Assembly (NCBI GenBank): GCA_017621515.1
Contig: JAGASY010000070.1
Location: 1 to 48,394, forward strand
Source of the DNA: Bacteroidaceae bacterium
GTDB taxonomy: Bacteria > Bacteroidota > Bacteroidia > Bacteroidales > Bacteroidaceae
DNA: 48,394 nt
Reading direction: 5' to 3'
Shown here: positions 1 to 9,413 of the stretch, piece after piece
Layout of the letters: each line of letters starts with the position of its first letter
How positions within the stretch are numbered: position 1 is the first letter of the stretch
Made by a program: the position numbers and the translations under genes
The notes under the pieces: generated by a model
Seen by the model: only the letters and a program-made list of their open reading frames with translations
The model's database searches: none
What the model was told of the DNA's origin: nothing

Positions 1-68
1 GGTATATAGGCTCCTCCCCTAAGTTAGGGGAGGTGGCGCGATAGCGACGGAGGAGTCTGTCAAAAACA
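1..68 (+). repeat. Short intergenic repeat, right half of an inverted-repeat element
   Basis: This GC-rich stretch reads through a small hairpin (CTCCCCTAAGTTAGGGGAG) and a GGTGGCGCGATAGCGACGG block into the core GGAGTCTGTC. It closely matches the right half of the element at 27274-27459, so the window probably starts inside another copy whose left half is cut off. It lies just past the 3' end of the minus-strand amidohydrolase gene. Confidence 0.75.
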
Positions 69-86
69 GCAATATGAAAAACTCAA

Positions 87-998
87 TCATTCCGACATAT
101 TCTTAATATACGGCAATACAGGTAGAGCACCGAATCCATAGAACCGTTCAGCGTTCTGCCCAAGGAACTTACGTTTTTCCTCCGCTGTCAGCTCATGAGA
201 CTTGAGTACAAAGTCGTATGACATCTTGTAAGTGATAGCCGTAATAGTACGTGGATAATCACTGCCCCACATCAGACAATCCATGCCCACAAGGTCGGCA
301 GCACGGCGAATACTCTTAATAGCAGTGGGGAAAGGATAGAACTCGCTATTGAAAAGCCATGTGATACCTCCCGATTCTATCCTCACATTCTCACTTTCTC
401 GTGCCAACATCACCTGACTCTCAAACGAAGGGGTAGTGACCATCCCGAAATGCCCGACAGCCACTTTCAGCCCGGGACATTCCTGAATCACTTCACGCAT
501 CTCGCCTATCTGGTGTTCATCGTCAGCCAGACAAACAGATAGTATCATGCCTCTCTTTTCCATATATCGGAACATGTCCATCAGCGTGTGGAGCGATACT
601 TTCAGCCGATGTCCCGGCAAAGCTATTCCCCGCAGCCCCATAGAGTCTATGGCTATGGCATCCTGCTCTGCATGAGGCACAGAGCATTCGACAGTGAAAC
701 GCGGAGCACCCATACAAAAGAAACGGTCGGGATAGCGTCGCTGCACCTGAAGAAGATAGTCATTCTGATTTCCGTCGATGATTTCCTGCACCACCACAGC
801 CCCGCCCACTTGGGCATAGTCCATGTTCGACAGGAATATTTCGGCTGTATTCTCTCCTTCGGTCATGAACGGCGGCAGCATCTGCACCTCCTCATCCATG
901 AAGATGCTTCTGCCGTTCCTGAGCGAAAGAATACGCTTACCATCCACCCATGTGTCCTGTTTCAGCCACAGGTGTGAGTGTGCATCAATAATTGTCAT
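87..998 (-). CDS. Amidohydrolase 2 family metal-dependent hydrolase (sugar lactonase-like)
   Basis: The protein (303 aa) is a TIM-barrel hydrolase of the Amidohydro_2 family. It opens with the metal-binding motif DAHSHLW (His7 and His9). It also has VGHFGM, which supplies a later His, and WGSDYPRT, which carries the C-terminal Asp. The family includes L-fuconolactonase-like lactonases and some decarboxylases. I start it at the ATG at 998. An upstream in-frame ATG at 1055 would overlap the preceding gene and add a tail the family lacks. The aldo/keto reductase gene ends 22 bp upstream on the same strand, so the two are probably one operon. A sugar dehydrogenase followed by a lactonase is a plausible oxidative sugar route, but the substrate cannot be read from the sequence. 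Confidence 0.85.
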   Translation of the reverse strand: MTIIDAHSHLWLKQDTWVDGKRILSLRNGRSIFMDEEVQMLPPFMTEGENTAEIFLSNMDYAQVGGAVVVQEIIDGNQNDYLLQVQRRYPDRFFCMGAPRFTVECSVPHAEQDAIAIDSMGLRGIALPGHRLKVSLHTLMDMFRYMEKRGMILSVCLADDEHQIGEMREVIQECPGLKVAVGHFGMVTTPSFESQVMLARESENVRIESGGITWLFNSEFYPFPTAIKSIRRAADLVGMDCLMWGSDYPRTITAITYKMSYDFVLKSHELTAEEKRKFLGQNAERFYGFGALPVLPYIKNMSE

Positions 999-1020
999 AG
1001 CAATGCCCTTATTATATGAG

Positions 1021-1968
1021 CTATGAGTTCGCCCAGCTGACTCTCTGCTGCTCACCGATTACTTCCTTCACTTTCTCTATCAACTGCCAGTCAGGCTCTT
1101 CATTTGCCCACTCAATGTTTCGCTTCACATTCACAGGATTGGCAGACGAGAACAGTGTGCCGGCAATGCGTGGATTGCTCACCGAATACTGTATAGCCAG
1201 CTTCTCTATCGGATAGTTATGCTCCTTGCACAGCTTGGCAGCCTCAGCACAAGCCTCCACCAACGGCCTCGGAGCAGGATGCCAGCTCGGCACACCTCGC
1301 TCGGAAAGCAGTCCCATGCTGAGCGGAGAAGCATTGATTACACCGATATGCTTACTCTCAAAATAGTCGAGAAAGTCAACTAACTTATCATCATTCAGGC
1401 AGAAGTGGCAGAAGTTGAGCACACTTTCCACCGTGCCTTCTTCGCAGTGGTCTATGACCCACTTCAGGTTCTCTATCTGAAGGTCGGTTATGCCGACATG
1501 CCCCACCATGCCTTTCTTCTTCAGTTCGACAAGTGCGGGCAGCGTCTCATCCACCACCTTCTGCAGCCCGCCGGGAAGCGAAGCCTGAAACTCAATGTCA
1601 TGCACATTGATAAGGTCAATGTAGTCTATGCCGAGACGTTCCATACTCTCCGCCACACTTTCCGTAGCTCTCTTGCCGGAATAGTCCCATGTGTTCACTC
1701 CGTCTTTCCCATAGCGTCCCACCTTGGTACTCAAAAAATATTTGTCGCGAGGAATGCGTTTCAATGCCTTGCCTAACACGGTCTCAGCCTTGTAGTGCCC
1801 ATAGTATGGGCTGACATCTATGAAGTTGATTCCTCCTTCTATAGCTGCTTCTACAGCCTCAATACTTTCGTTCTCTTTTGTCTCTCGGAATACGCTGCCC
1901 AGCGATGATGCGCCGAAACAGATGTGGGAAATCTTCATTCCCGTGTTGCCCAATTCTGTGTATCTCAT
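1021..1968 (-). CDS. Aldo/keto reductase (L-galactose/L-fucose dehydrogenase-like)
   Basis: This 315-aa protein is a complete aldo/keto reductase of the NAD(P)-dependent (alpha/beta)8-barrel type. The catalytic tetrad is visible as Asp51 and Tyr56 (FIDVSPYYGH), Lys82 (STKVGR) and His123 (NVHD). The N-terminal half resembles plant L-galactose dehydrogenase and bacterial D-threo-aldose (L-fucose) 1-dehydrogenases, which oxidise sugars to lactones. It is the first gene of a two-gene minus-strand unit with the amidohydrolase, so an aldose-to-lactone-to-acid pathway is a reasonable inference. A -7 box lies about 30 bp upstream of the ATG. The family is clear and the sugar is not. Confidence 0.88.
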   Translation of the reverse strand: MRYTELGNTGMKISHICFGASSLGSVFRETKENESIEAVEAAIEGGINFIDVSPYYGHYKAETVLGKALKRIPRDKYFLSTKVGRYGKDGVNTWDYSGKRATESVAESMERLGIDYIDLINVHDIEFQASLPGGLQKVVDETLPALVELKKKGMVGHVGITDLQIENLKWVIDHCEEGTVESVLNFCHFCLNDDKLVDFLDYFESKHIGVINASPLSMGLLSERGVPSWHPAPRPLVEACAEAAKLCKEHNYPIEKLAIQYSVSNPRIAGTLFSSANPVNVKRNIEWANEEPDWQLIEKVKEVIGEQQRVSWANS

Positions 1969-1997
1969 ATCAATTAGGTTGTGATTATTATTTTTTT

Positions 1998-2005
1998 CAA
2001 AGGTA
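1998..2005 (-). promoter_or_regulatory. -7 promoter box for the aldo/keto reductase gene
   Basis: Read on the minus strand this is TACCTTTG, a match to the Bacteroidetes primary-sigma -7 consensus TAnnTTTG. It sits about 30 bp upstream of the ATG at 1968. No clear -33 TTG is found at the expected spacing. Confidence 0.5.
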
Positions 2006-2140
2006 GGGCATTTTGAGAGTTAAATAATAGCACTATTTAGGGGATAAAATAGGACAATATTGACAAGTAGCAGTTTCGGAAGTAGAATGTTTGCTATAAA
2101 GCATGGCTATTTACGGCAAACACAGGGTATCTAAGAGGGC

Positions 2141-2230
2141 ATATTCACGGACTCCTCATATAAAAAGGAGTATTGTCTTCTACAAATATACCTACCTAAA
2201 CATGAAGAGTCTGTCGAATACACCCACTTA
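2141..2230. repeat. Short GGAGTCTGTC-family repeat, inverted pair
   Basis: A minus-oriented unit (ATTCACGGACTCCTCA, around 2143-2158) faces a plus-oriented unit at 2203-2230 (GAAGAGTCTGTCGAATACAC and onward to CCACTTA). It immediately precedes long repeat copy A. The same pairing of short and long repeats occurs around copies B and C. Confidence 0.75.
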
Positions 2231-2240
2231 AATACCCACA

Positions 2241-3060
2241 TAACACTCCCATAACAAAATTTTTTATATGCATTTTTTAACAAAAATATTTTCTGACAAA
2301 ATGATAGCATATTTCGGCAAACAAAGTCTTATTTACTTATTTTTAATTAAAATACTTTCTTTTTGATTTTACCAAATGTTAAAATCCCAAGCCCTCTGGA
2401 ACGCTCCAAAATGAAGCCCATCGAACTTTTCTCAAAGAATGGGGCTTTTATGCGCATTTCGTGAAGCCTCATAAAATTGTGAAATAGTGTTTCATTTTTG
2501 GACGGTTCTTTTACATTTGTTTATTTTCAGCGAAGAGTCTTTGAAAAAAAATTACTAAGTTTTCAAATCTCCAGCGCACTGTCGTCATATTTTCAGCGCA
2601 CTGCAATTTTCTTCACAGCGCACTGGAAATTCTCTCACTGTGCGCTGAAAATTTGAAAACAGCGCGCTGAAAATAAAATTGCAGTGGGAAGCAGAGAAAA
2701 AGACAATTTGCTTCAGTTGAAATGTTAAGAAGTGTGTAAATCTCGGCTTTGGAAGTGTGTCTGAACAGAAACTTAAAAGTGAATGGATTTTTGGGAGTAT
2801 TAGAGGGTGGAAATAATCAATTCAGCTGTAAACTATTAATAATCAATAAATTACCAAAGCATCCAAATTTTTCAAAAAATGATGTCTGATGCGTTTTTTG
2901 AGCATTTGGAGCAAAATTATATTCAATTGATTATCAATGTTTTATCTTCATGATAAAAATTTCGTCTTTTCGCCCTCGGCAAAAATCCGCTTGAAGTGTT
3001 AAATTTTCATTTTGACCGAAAATATCATTTTGTCATTTTGAAGAACGGCTTTTTAGCGTG
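2241..3060 (+). repeat. Long intergenic repeat, copy A
   Basis: About 820 bp of AT-rich non-coding DNA fill the gap between the divergent aldo/keto reductase and ychF genes. It shares ordered conserved blocks with copies B, C, D and E: CCATAACAAAATTTTT at the start, CCAAGCCCTCTGG, GTGAAATAGTGTTTC, TTTACATTTRTTTA, the 22-bp ladder of boxes, a distal pair of complementary arms (2839-2847 with 2926-2934), and TTAAATTTTCATTTT near the end. No reading frame is convincingly conserved. The boundaries are estimated from where similarity to the other copies fades. Confidence 0.85.
2528..2691 (+). other. 22-bp-pitch box ladder in long repeat A
   Basis: Eight 10-bp boxes start at 2528, 2550, 2572, 2594, 2616, 2638, 2660 and 2682, each exactly 22 bp after the last. 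In order they read CAGCGAAGAG, AATTACTAAG, CAGCGCACTG (three times), CTGTGCGCTG (inverted form), CAGCGCGCTG and CAGTGGGAAG. The 12-bp spacers differ and are mostly A/T. The central boxes are near-palindromes, as expected of dimer-binding sites. That reading is an inference. Confidence 0.8.
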
Positions 3061-3167
3061 ATTCTTGCTGTTGAATACATCCGCTCACCCCAACCGAATA
3101 CAAACACTAAAACATAGCCCCACGCTTAAAAAGTGAATTAAAAAAACAGCATCTTGACAAAAAAGCG

Positions 3168-3190
3168 TAACTTTGCGGAAATTAACTTTG
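3168..3190 (+). promoter_or_regulatory. Two candidate -7 boxes upstream of ychF
   Basis: TAACTTTG occurs twice, at 3168-3175 and 3183-3190, about 40-60 bp upstream of the ychF ATG. Both match TAnnTTTG. A TTGAC at 3154 is too close to the first box and too far from the second for ideal spacing, so which one is used is unclear. Confidence 0.45.
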
Positions 3191-3229
3191 CTACAGAATA
3201 TTACAAAATAGAAAAAACATAAAAATAGT

Positions 3230-4333
3230 ATGGCATTAAAAGCAGGTATAGTAGGACTTCCGAATGTCGGTAAATCAACTCTTTTCAATTGCCTGTCGAG
3301 CGCGAAGGCACAGGCAGCCAATTTTCCGTTTTGCACAATAGATGCGCAGCTGGGACAAATATCTGTTCCTGACGAGCGACTGACCAAACTTGCAGAGCTT
3401 GTACACCCGGGACGTATCGTTCCTGCCACATGCGACATAGTAGATATAGCAGGACTCGTGAAGGGAGCAAGCCGCGGAGAAGGACTGGGCAACCAGTTCC
3501 TTGGTAACATACGCGAATGTGACGCAATCATACATGTGCTCCGCTGCTTCGACAATGGGAACATCGTGCATGTTGACGGCTCTGTTGACCCTGTACGCGA
3601 CAAGGAAATCATTGACACTGAGCTTCAGCTCAAAGACCTTGAAACGGTGGAGAGCCGCATCAAGAGAGTCGAAAAGATTGCCAACGTAGGCGGCGACAAG
3701 CAGGCAAAGGTAGAACTCGAACTGCTGCTCCGCTACAAGGCTGCCCTCGAACAGGGACTGAGCGCACGCACCGTGGAGCTTGAGACGGAAGAGGAAATCG
3801 CAGCAGCGAAGAACATGTTCCTTCTCACCACCAAGCCGGTACTCTATGTCTGCAACGTAGATGACGCAAGTGCAAAAAGCGGCAATGCCTATACGGAGGC
3901 GGTGCGCAATGCCATTAAAGACGAAAATGCGGAGATGATTATCATTTCGGCACAGACAGAGGCGGACATCGCAGAACTGGAGACATACGAAGAGAAGCAG
4001 ATGTTCCTTGAAGACCTCGGACTGAGCGAAAGCGGATGCAACCGCCTCATCAAAGCCATATACTCGCTCCTGAACCTTGAAACCTTCATCACGGCAGGAG
4101 AAATGGAAGTGAAGGCATGGACTTACCGCAAAGGCTGGAAAGCTCCTCAGTGCGCTGGAGTGATACACACAGACTTCGAAAAGGGATTTATCAGGGCTGA
4201 GGTCATCAAATATGAGGACTACATCAAGTACGGCTCTGAATCGGCAGTGCGCGAAGCCGGAAAACTCGGTGTAGAAGGCAAGGAATATGTGGTACAGGAC
4301 GGCGACATCATGCACTTCAGATTCAATGTATAA
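3230..4333 (+). CDS. ychF: Ribosome-binding ATPase YchF
   Basis: The 367-aa product is a full-length YchF/OLA1, a universally conserved Obg-family P-loop protein that hydrolyses ATP rather than GTP and binds ribosomes. The G1 loop GLPNVGKS is at residues 9-16 and the switch II motif DIAGL starts near residue 72. The position usually occupied by NKxD reads NVDD, in keeping with the altered nucleotide specificity of this subfamily. The C-terminus has the TGS-type end with AWTYRKGWKAPQCAGVIHTD and VVQDGDIMHFRFNV. It stands alone, downstream of long repeat A, with TAACTTTG-type -7 boxes at 3168 and 3183 in its leader. Confidence 0.97.
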   Translation: MALKAGIVGLPNVGKSTLFNCLSSAKAQAANFPFCTIDAQLGQISVPDERLTKLAELVHPGRIVPATCDIVDIAGLVKGASRGEGLGNQFLGNIRECDAIIHVLRCFDNGNIVHVDGSVDPVRDKEIIDTELQLKDLETVESRIKRVEKIANVGGDKQAKVELELLLRYKAALEQGLSARTVELETEEEIAAAKNMFLLTTKPVLYVCNVDDASAKSGNAYTEAVRNAIKDENAEMIIISAQTEADIAELETYEEKQMFLEDLGLSESGCNRLIKAIYSLLNLETFITAGEMEVKAWTYRKGWKAPQCAGVIHTDFEKGFIRAEVIKYEDYIKYGSESAVREAGKLGVEGKEYVVQDGDIMHFRFNV

Positions 4334-4362
4334 GGCATCATGCCTCTACGGCAGAAGAACAT

Positions 4363-4413
4363 GGAAATACGGAGACACGGAGAAGAAGGAAACAATCCGT
4401 ATCTCCGTTTTCC
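4363..4413 (+). terminator. Hairpin terminator after ychF
   Basis: GGAAATACGGAGACACGG (4363-4380) is nearly complementary to CCGTATCTCCGTTTTCC (4397-4413), giving a long imperfect stem 30 bp past the ychF stop. There is no strong T tract directly after it. Confidence 0.5.
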
Positions 4414-4440
4414 GATAATTCACATCATTATGTATTTAGA

Positions 4441-4531
4441 AACTGTTTAAAAATTATGTGGATGTATTCAGCAGACTCCTCCATTTGTTTGGTAAGTCTG
4501 TCGAATACAATCACTAAAATTTAAAACAGTT
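4441..4531. repeat. Short GGAGTCTGTC-family repeat, inverted pair ending in AACTGTTT/AAACAGTT
   Basis: Left arm 4441-4479 and right arm 4493-4531 are imperfect inverted copies, each about 39 bp. The outer ends are AACTGTTT and AAACAGTT, and the inner ends carry the AGACTCC / AAGTCTG part of the short repeat. The element lies between ychF and lgt and looks like a small non-autonomous insertion, although no target duplication is obvious. Confidence 0.65.
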
Positions 4532-4576
4532 CTTATATTTCCACCCAAACACATTTTTCAAAAAAAACCAAAGAAT

Positions 4577-5506
4577 ATGTCAACACTTTGTTTCATAGAC
4601 TGGCAACCAAGTCTTGAGATTCTAAAAATAGGCGGCTTCTCACTCCGATGGTATTCCTTCCTGTGGTGTGTAGGACTGCTGTTTGCCTACCTCATCGTAC
4701 AGAAGCTCTACAAGCAGCAGAAGATAGCAGACGAGAAGTTTGAGCCGTTGTTTCTCTACTGTTTCTTCGGAGTTCTTATCGGTGCACGTCTCGGACACTG
4801 CCTGTTCTACGAACCGGAGTATTATCTCGGCTCTGTGAAAGGAGTCATGGAAATGATTCTGCCTGTCCGCTTCGCCCCTGACACATGGGACTGGGAGTTT
4901 CGCGGCTATGAAGGACTTGCCAGCCACGGAGGCGCGATAGGGCTGACTGCTGCACTGATTCTCTATGTAAGGAAGATAAAAGTGCCTGTACTGACCGTCC
5001 TCGACAATGTGGCGATAGCGACTCCGCTCACAGCATGTTGCATAAGACTGGGCAACCTGATGAACTCGGAGATAATCGGCAGTCCGACAGACCTGCCGTG
5101 GGGATTCCTGTTCCACACACGCGATACTCTTGTCGAAGGAGTGCTTGTACCCCGACACCCGGCACAGCTGTATGAAGCACTGGCATATCTCTGTATTTTC
5201 ATTGCAGAAATCGCCATATACCGGAAGTTCGGCATCCAAGACACACACAGCCACAAGCCAATAATGCCGCAGACAAGCACGGAGAAGCACACCGGAAGCA
5301 TGTCCGCCGGAACAGGCTTCTATTTCGGCTTCTGTCTCACCACCATCTTTGTGTTCCGCTTCTTTGTCGAATTCATAAAGAAAGAACAGGTGGATTTTGA
5401 AGAAGGTATGCTTCTCGACATGGGACAGCTGCTCAGTATTCCGTTCATCATAGCAGGCATCATATTTATGCTCAGAAGCAAACAAGCAGCTACACAGAAC
5501 AAATAA
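4577..5506 (+). CDS. lgt: Prolipoprotein diacylglyceryl transferase
   Basis: This 309-aa inner-membrane enzyme transfers diacylglycerol from phosphatidylglycerol to the lipobox cysteine of prolipoproteins, the first step of lipoprotein maturation. The Lgt signature is present as RLGNLMNSEIIGSP (residues 157-170), followed by the conserved HPAQLYE (from residue 195) and an early RLGHCLFYEP. Multiple hydrophobic segments fit the seven-helix fold. An extra hydrophilic stretch with THSHKP and KHTGSM near residues 243-262 comes before the last helices. The next gene, a large secreted protein, begins 11 bp after the stop, so they are probably co-transcribed. Confidence 0.97.
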   Translation: MSTLCFIDWQPSLEILKIGGFSLRWYSFLWCVGLLFAYLIVQKLYKQQKIADEKFEPLFLYCFFGVLIGARLGHCLFYEPEYYLGSVKGVMEMILPVRFAPDTWDWEFRGYEGLASHGGAIGLTAALILYVRKIKVPVLTVLDNVAIATPLTACCIRLGNLMNSEIIGSPTDLPWGFLFHTRDTLVEGVLVPRHPAQLYEALAYLCIFIAEIAIYRKFGIQDTHSHKPIMPQTSTEKHTGSMSAGTGFYFGFCLTTIFVFRFFVEFIKKEQVDFEEGMLLDMGQLLSIPFIIAGIIFMLRSKQAATQNK

Positions 5507-5517
5507 AAACTCATCAC

Positions 5518-8500
5518 ATGAAAAAATCAACCATCCTTATCGGCATTATATGGTTCTGTCTGGGAGCCTATGCACAGAAAATTCAGAAACCCGTCATCAC
5601 AGACATCAGCAAAAGCAATATCCGTTATAAGATTTCGGGGAACACCGTATGGGAAATCACCAACTCATCGGTGGTAACAAACCACGAGACAGGGGTGTCG
5701 TTTGACCTTCTGACACAGGAAGAGAAGGACGCGGGACACACATGCAGAATATCCGACATAAACGAGGCGGGAACAGCCGCTATCGGAAGCTACGACAGCA
5801 AAAGCGCCTACTGGTCGAAAGAAAACGGAGGATGGAGACTGCTTGAAATGCCTGAAGACCGAGAAGGAAACATTACGGCTATGTCCGACAACGGTAAATT
5901 TGCGGTGGGAAGCATCCCTCCGTCTGCCGATGATATATACAAGGAAGAAGCTGTTATATGGGATCTTACCACGGGAAAGATGATCAGTCCGGAAGGAATA
6001 CCGGAACTGGACATGCAACATGACAATCAGGAACAGAACAGATTCACAGACATATCGCCGGACGGACGCTACATACTCGGAAGCATGTCGTTCTCATACG
6101 TATATCCGATAGCACTTTTCAGCTACATATACGACAGGGAAGAAAAGACTTACCATGCCATAGGATTCACTCCGGACGATATGCGCCCTTGGCAACCTCA
6201 CTATGAGAGTCTGCTTTTCACAGACTTCCCGCAGATGAGCCACAACGGAAAATGGGTGACCGGACAGGCATATATAGGCAAGGAGATACCGGGAAGCCAG
6301 TTTCTGAATGAATATCGGGTGGCTTTCAGATACAATGTCGTCACCAAGGAGACAGAAGTGTTCGACACAGAGGACGGACAGGATATCACCGGTTATCAGA
6401 TTGATGACAACGGAAACGTATATGGTGCCACACCAACAAATGTGCCGCTGCGCGAATGGTATATCCATACGGGAAAATACTGGATTGGCGGACAGCAAAT
6501 CTATTCACAAAAATACGGAATCGACTTTTACAGCTATACAGGATTTAACTATACAGGTACTCCCACCGCTATCACCGGCGACGGACGGTATATGCTGTGC
6601 CTTGTAGATCCGAATATGACAGAAAGCTATTTTGTCGAATTTCCGAATCCCATCCCAGAAGAATGCAAGAGCATCAACCTTCTCGGGAACTACAGAGTCA
6701 ATCCGGAAAGTGGTTCTTCTTTCACCACACTGAGAAACATCGACGTCACTTTCAGTCGGAATATCAATATCATAGCCGATGGAAACAGTGTGGAACTACA
6801 GGATGAAGAAGGTAACGTCATAAGAAAATCCCTCAGCATCAAAACCACGGACAACAGCAAGAATAAGATAAGAATTGCATTCAGAACGCAGAATCTGGAG
6901 CAAGGAAAGAAATATTTCATCGTCATCCCTGCAGGTACAGTAAGTATCAGCGAGGATGTTTCAATGACAAACGAAGAAATCAAGATTGAATACACCGGAC
7001 GAGAAAACAAGCCGGTATCAATGCAATCCGTTTATCCGGCTGATGGTTCTGCTATCGCAAAAATAGACTACTCGGCTAATCCGGTGATTCTGACCATGAA
7101 CACCCATGTGGCACTGACAGACACAGCATCCGCCTATCTGTACAGCACAACAGACGGCAAATATATATGCAACATGACTCTTGCGCGTAACGGCGACAGA
7201 GTGGCTGCATATCCGACAGGCACGCAATATTTGTTTGAAGGCAACAGCTACACTATTGTCATTGAAGAAGGTTCTATCACAGACATCACAGGAGGGTGTC
7301 CAAACGAAGAAATACGGATTAACTACAACGGACTATATGTAAGAGAGATAAATTCAGACGAGCATATTCTGTTCAGCTGCGACTTCAACAAGATGGATGT
7401 TTCGCTACAGACATTCCTGTTGTACGAAGGAGACCACAACACACCAACCTCAGATATGCAAAGTCTGGAGTTTAACAAAGACAACACACCGTGGAATTTC
7501 TCCATACGCGAATCTATCGCTTCTTCAGACTTCTGCGCCGCTTCACACTCTTCTTATTTCCCGGCAGGAAAGAGCGACGACTGGATGGTCACTCCGCAAT
7601 TGTATATTCCTGACGAGAAATGTATCCTGAGTTTCGATGCCCAAAGCTACCGAAACGGATGCGAAGACCGGATAAAAGTAATTATATTTGAAAGCGACGA
7701 ATCATACAACTATCTCACAGCGAATACCATAGAGAAGATGAAGCGTGAGGGCAAGGTTGTGGTCAACGAAGTTCTTTCTCCCGGGCTGTCGGAAGAAGAC
7801 CTGAGTGACGACTGGCAGAACTTTTCTGTGAGCCTTGCAGAATACAGCGGCAAAAACATTTACATCGCATTTCTGAATGACAACGAGAATCAGAGCATGA
7901 TTTTCGTGGATAATATCACAGTGGAACACAATACACTCCATACCATCGCTCTCAACAATCCGCAAACCGTCATAGGCAAAGAAAGTGAAGTAATATCCGG
8001 ACTCATCGGCATCAACTCCACAGCAGAAGAATATACGACAGTGGAACTCACGCTTAAAGACAATGACGGCAACGTCATAGACCAAATATCGGAAAACGGA
8101 ATCAACCTCAAAAAGGGAGATACCTACCGGTTTGCTTTCAACAAGCCGCTTCCACTGACTGTCGGCGAAACCACTATATTCAGTATCGAGACCCGGTTGA
8201 ACGACTATACTCACACCACAACAAGCTTCATAAAGAGCCTCATGTTTGAAACAACCAAACGCATTGTTCTTGAAGAATACACCGGAGCCGACTGCGGAAA
8301 CTGCCCTATGGGAATACTCGCCATCGAAAATCTCGAAAAGAACTTAGGCGACAGGTTTATCCCGATTTCCATCCACACATACGGCTCTGACCGCCTGAGC
8401 GTGGGACTCGGCAATTATACGTCTTATCTCGGACTCATAGGTGCTCCGAGCGGAATCATCAACAGAAACGGGATTATCAGCTATCCTATGTGGCAGAATC

Positions 8501-9288
8501 CGGACGACACACACTTCTACTTCAACAATGAAGAAACAAACGAGACATGGGCGGACATGGCACAGCAGGAACTCACTACATTGGCAGAGTTTGACATCAA
8601 CGCTGATGCCATCTACAATGTAGAAAACGGTACTGCTGACTTGACTGTTTCGGTACGCAGTGCCATAAATGCTACAAATCTGAACCTGAACATCTTCACC
8701 GTTGTGCTGGAAGACAAACTGTTCAACTACCAGACCAATTACTTCTCCAAATATACAGACCCAATATTCGGAGAATGGGGAGAAGGCGGCATCTACGGCA
8801 GTTCAACCACCACTTATCTGAACAATGATGTGGCAAGAGGATGTTCATCCCTTTTTGGCGGAACCGGAGGATATTTCCCGCAGAAGATGGAAGCAGGTCA
8901 TACATATACGGCAAACATGTCTGTAACGCTTCCTCAGAATATATCCGACATCAACAATACCAAAGTGGTGGTCATGCTTATCGATGCCAACACAGACAAG
9001 ATGATTAATGCTGCACGCACTTCTATCAGTACGGAAGGCACCGGCATACATGGAACTGACGCAGAGAATGCAGCGTTGAATATATCTTGCGACAACAACA
9101 GTATTATCGTGTCTGCTACAGACGACACACAGGTAACAGCTATATTGTACAGTCTCGACGGTCAGATTATATCTGCAAATACCGGCACACGACAGGTAAC
9201 TGTCAATACAAACGGCTACAAAGGTGTCACTATCATCAAAACCATCACGGACAAACAAACGACAGTAAGCAAGTTCTTGATAAGATAG
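5518..9288 (+). CDS. Very large secreted modular protein with Omp28-like thioredoxin-fold domain
   Basis: The protein (1256 aa) starts with a signal peptide (MKKSTILIGI, then a cut after GAYAQ) and has no lipobox. Residues about 75-360 hold repeated SDNGKFAVGS-like motifs typical of beta-propeller-type extracellular repeats. Residues about 395-600 look like two Big_5-type Ig-like domains. Residues about 615-800 resemble a cleaved-adhesin/choice-of-anchor J jelly roll (DDWMVTPQLYIP). A domain beginning VLEEYTGADCGNCPMG matches Omp28-related thioredoxin-fold proteins, with CGNC at 926-929. The last 70 residues (ILYSLDGQII...KGVTIIK) resemble a type IX-style C-terminal sorting domain. It is probably surface-exposed or secreted, function unknown. 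The domain order is my reading, not a search result. Confidence 0.85.
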   Translation: MKKSTILIGIIWFCLGAYAQKIQKPVITDISKSNIRYKISGNTVWEITNSSVVTNHETGVSFDLLTQEEKDAGHTCRISDINEAGTAAIGSYDSKSAYWSKENGGWRLLEMPEDREGNITAMSDNGKFAVGSIPPSADDIYKEEAVIWDLTTGKMISPEGIPELDMQHDNQEQNRFTDISPDGRYILGSMSFSYVYPIALFSYIYDREEKTYHAIGFTPDDMRPWQPHYESLLFTDFPQMSHNGKWVTGQAYIGKEIPGSQFLNEYRVAFRYNVVTKETEVFDTEDGQDITGYQIDDNGNVYGATPTNVPLREWYIHTGKYWIGGQQIYSQKYGIDFYSYTGFNYTGTPTAITGDGRYMLCLVDPNMTESYFVEFPNPIPEECKSINLLGNYRVNPESGSSFTTLRNIDVTFSRNINIIADGNSVELQDEEGNVIRKSLSIKTTDNSKNKIRIAFRTQNLEQGKKYFIVIPAGTVSISEDVSMTNEEIKIEYTGRENKPVSMQSVYPADGSAIAKIDYSANPVILTMNTHVALTDTASAYLYSTTDGKYICNMTLARNGDRVAAYPTGTQYLFEGNSYTIVIEEGSITDITGGCPNEEIRINYNGLYVREINSDEHILFSCDFNKMDVSLQTFLLYEGDHNTPTSDMQSLEFNKDNTPWNFSIRESIASSDFCAASHSSYFPAGKSDDWMVTPQLYIPDEKCILSFDAQSYRNGCEDRIKVIIFESDESYNYLTANTIEKMKREGKVVVNEVLSPGLSEEDLSDDWQNFSVSLAEYSGKNIYIAFLNDNENQSMIFVDNITVEHNTLHTIALNNPQTVIGKESEVISGLIGINSTAEEYTTVELTLKDNDGNVIDQISENGINLKKGDTYRFAFNKPLPLTVGETTIFSIETRLNDYTHTTTSFIKSLMFETTKRIVLEEYTGADCGNCPMGILAIENLEKNLGDRFIPISIHTYGSDRLSVGLGNYTSYLGLIGAPSGIINRNGIISYPMWQNPDDTHFYFNNEETNETWADMAQQELTTLAEFDINADAIYNVENGTADLTVSVRSAINATNLNLNIFTVVLEDKLFNYQTNYFSKYTDPIFGEWGEGGIYGSSTTTYLNNDVARGCSSLFGGTGGYFPQKMEAGHTYTANMSVTLPQNISDINNTKVVVMLIDANTDKMINAARTSISTEGTGIHGTDAENAALNISCDNNSIIVSATDDTQVTAILYSLDGQIISANTGTRQVTVNTNGYKGVTIIKTITDKQTTVSKFLIR

Positions 9289-9413
9289 CATAAAAATAGA
9301 CCAACAGAGTAGGGAATGACCTTTCATGTGAATATTGCGGCAACAGCAGTTTCATCCCCCCTTACGGAAAAACTGTCGGCATGACTTTAGTGTAAATTAA
9401 GCTGATTTAGAAT

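Noticed and set aside
2528..2691. CRISPR array interpretation of the 22-bp ladders.
   Set aside because: The repeats are only about 10 bp, vary in orientation and type, the spacers are 12 bp and A/T-rich, and no cas genes are in the window.
3275..4315. Long antisense open frames opposite ychF and lgt (3275-4315 and 4640-5530, minus strand).
   Set aside because: They lie fully inside confident genes on the other strand and their translations are Cys/His-rich without any known fold. They are shadows of the real coding frames.
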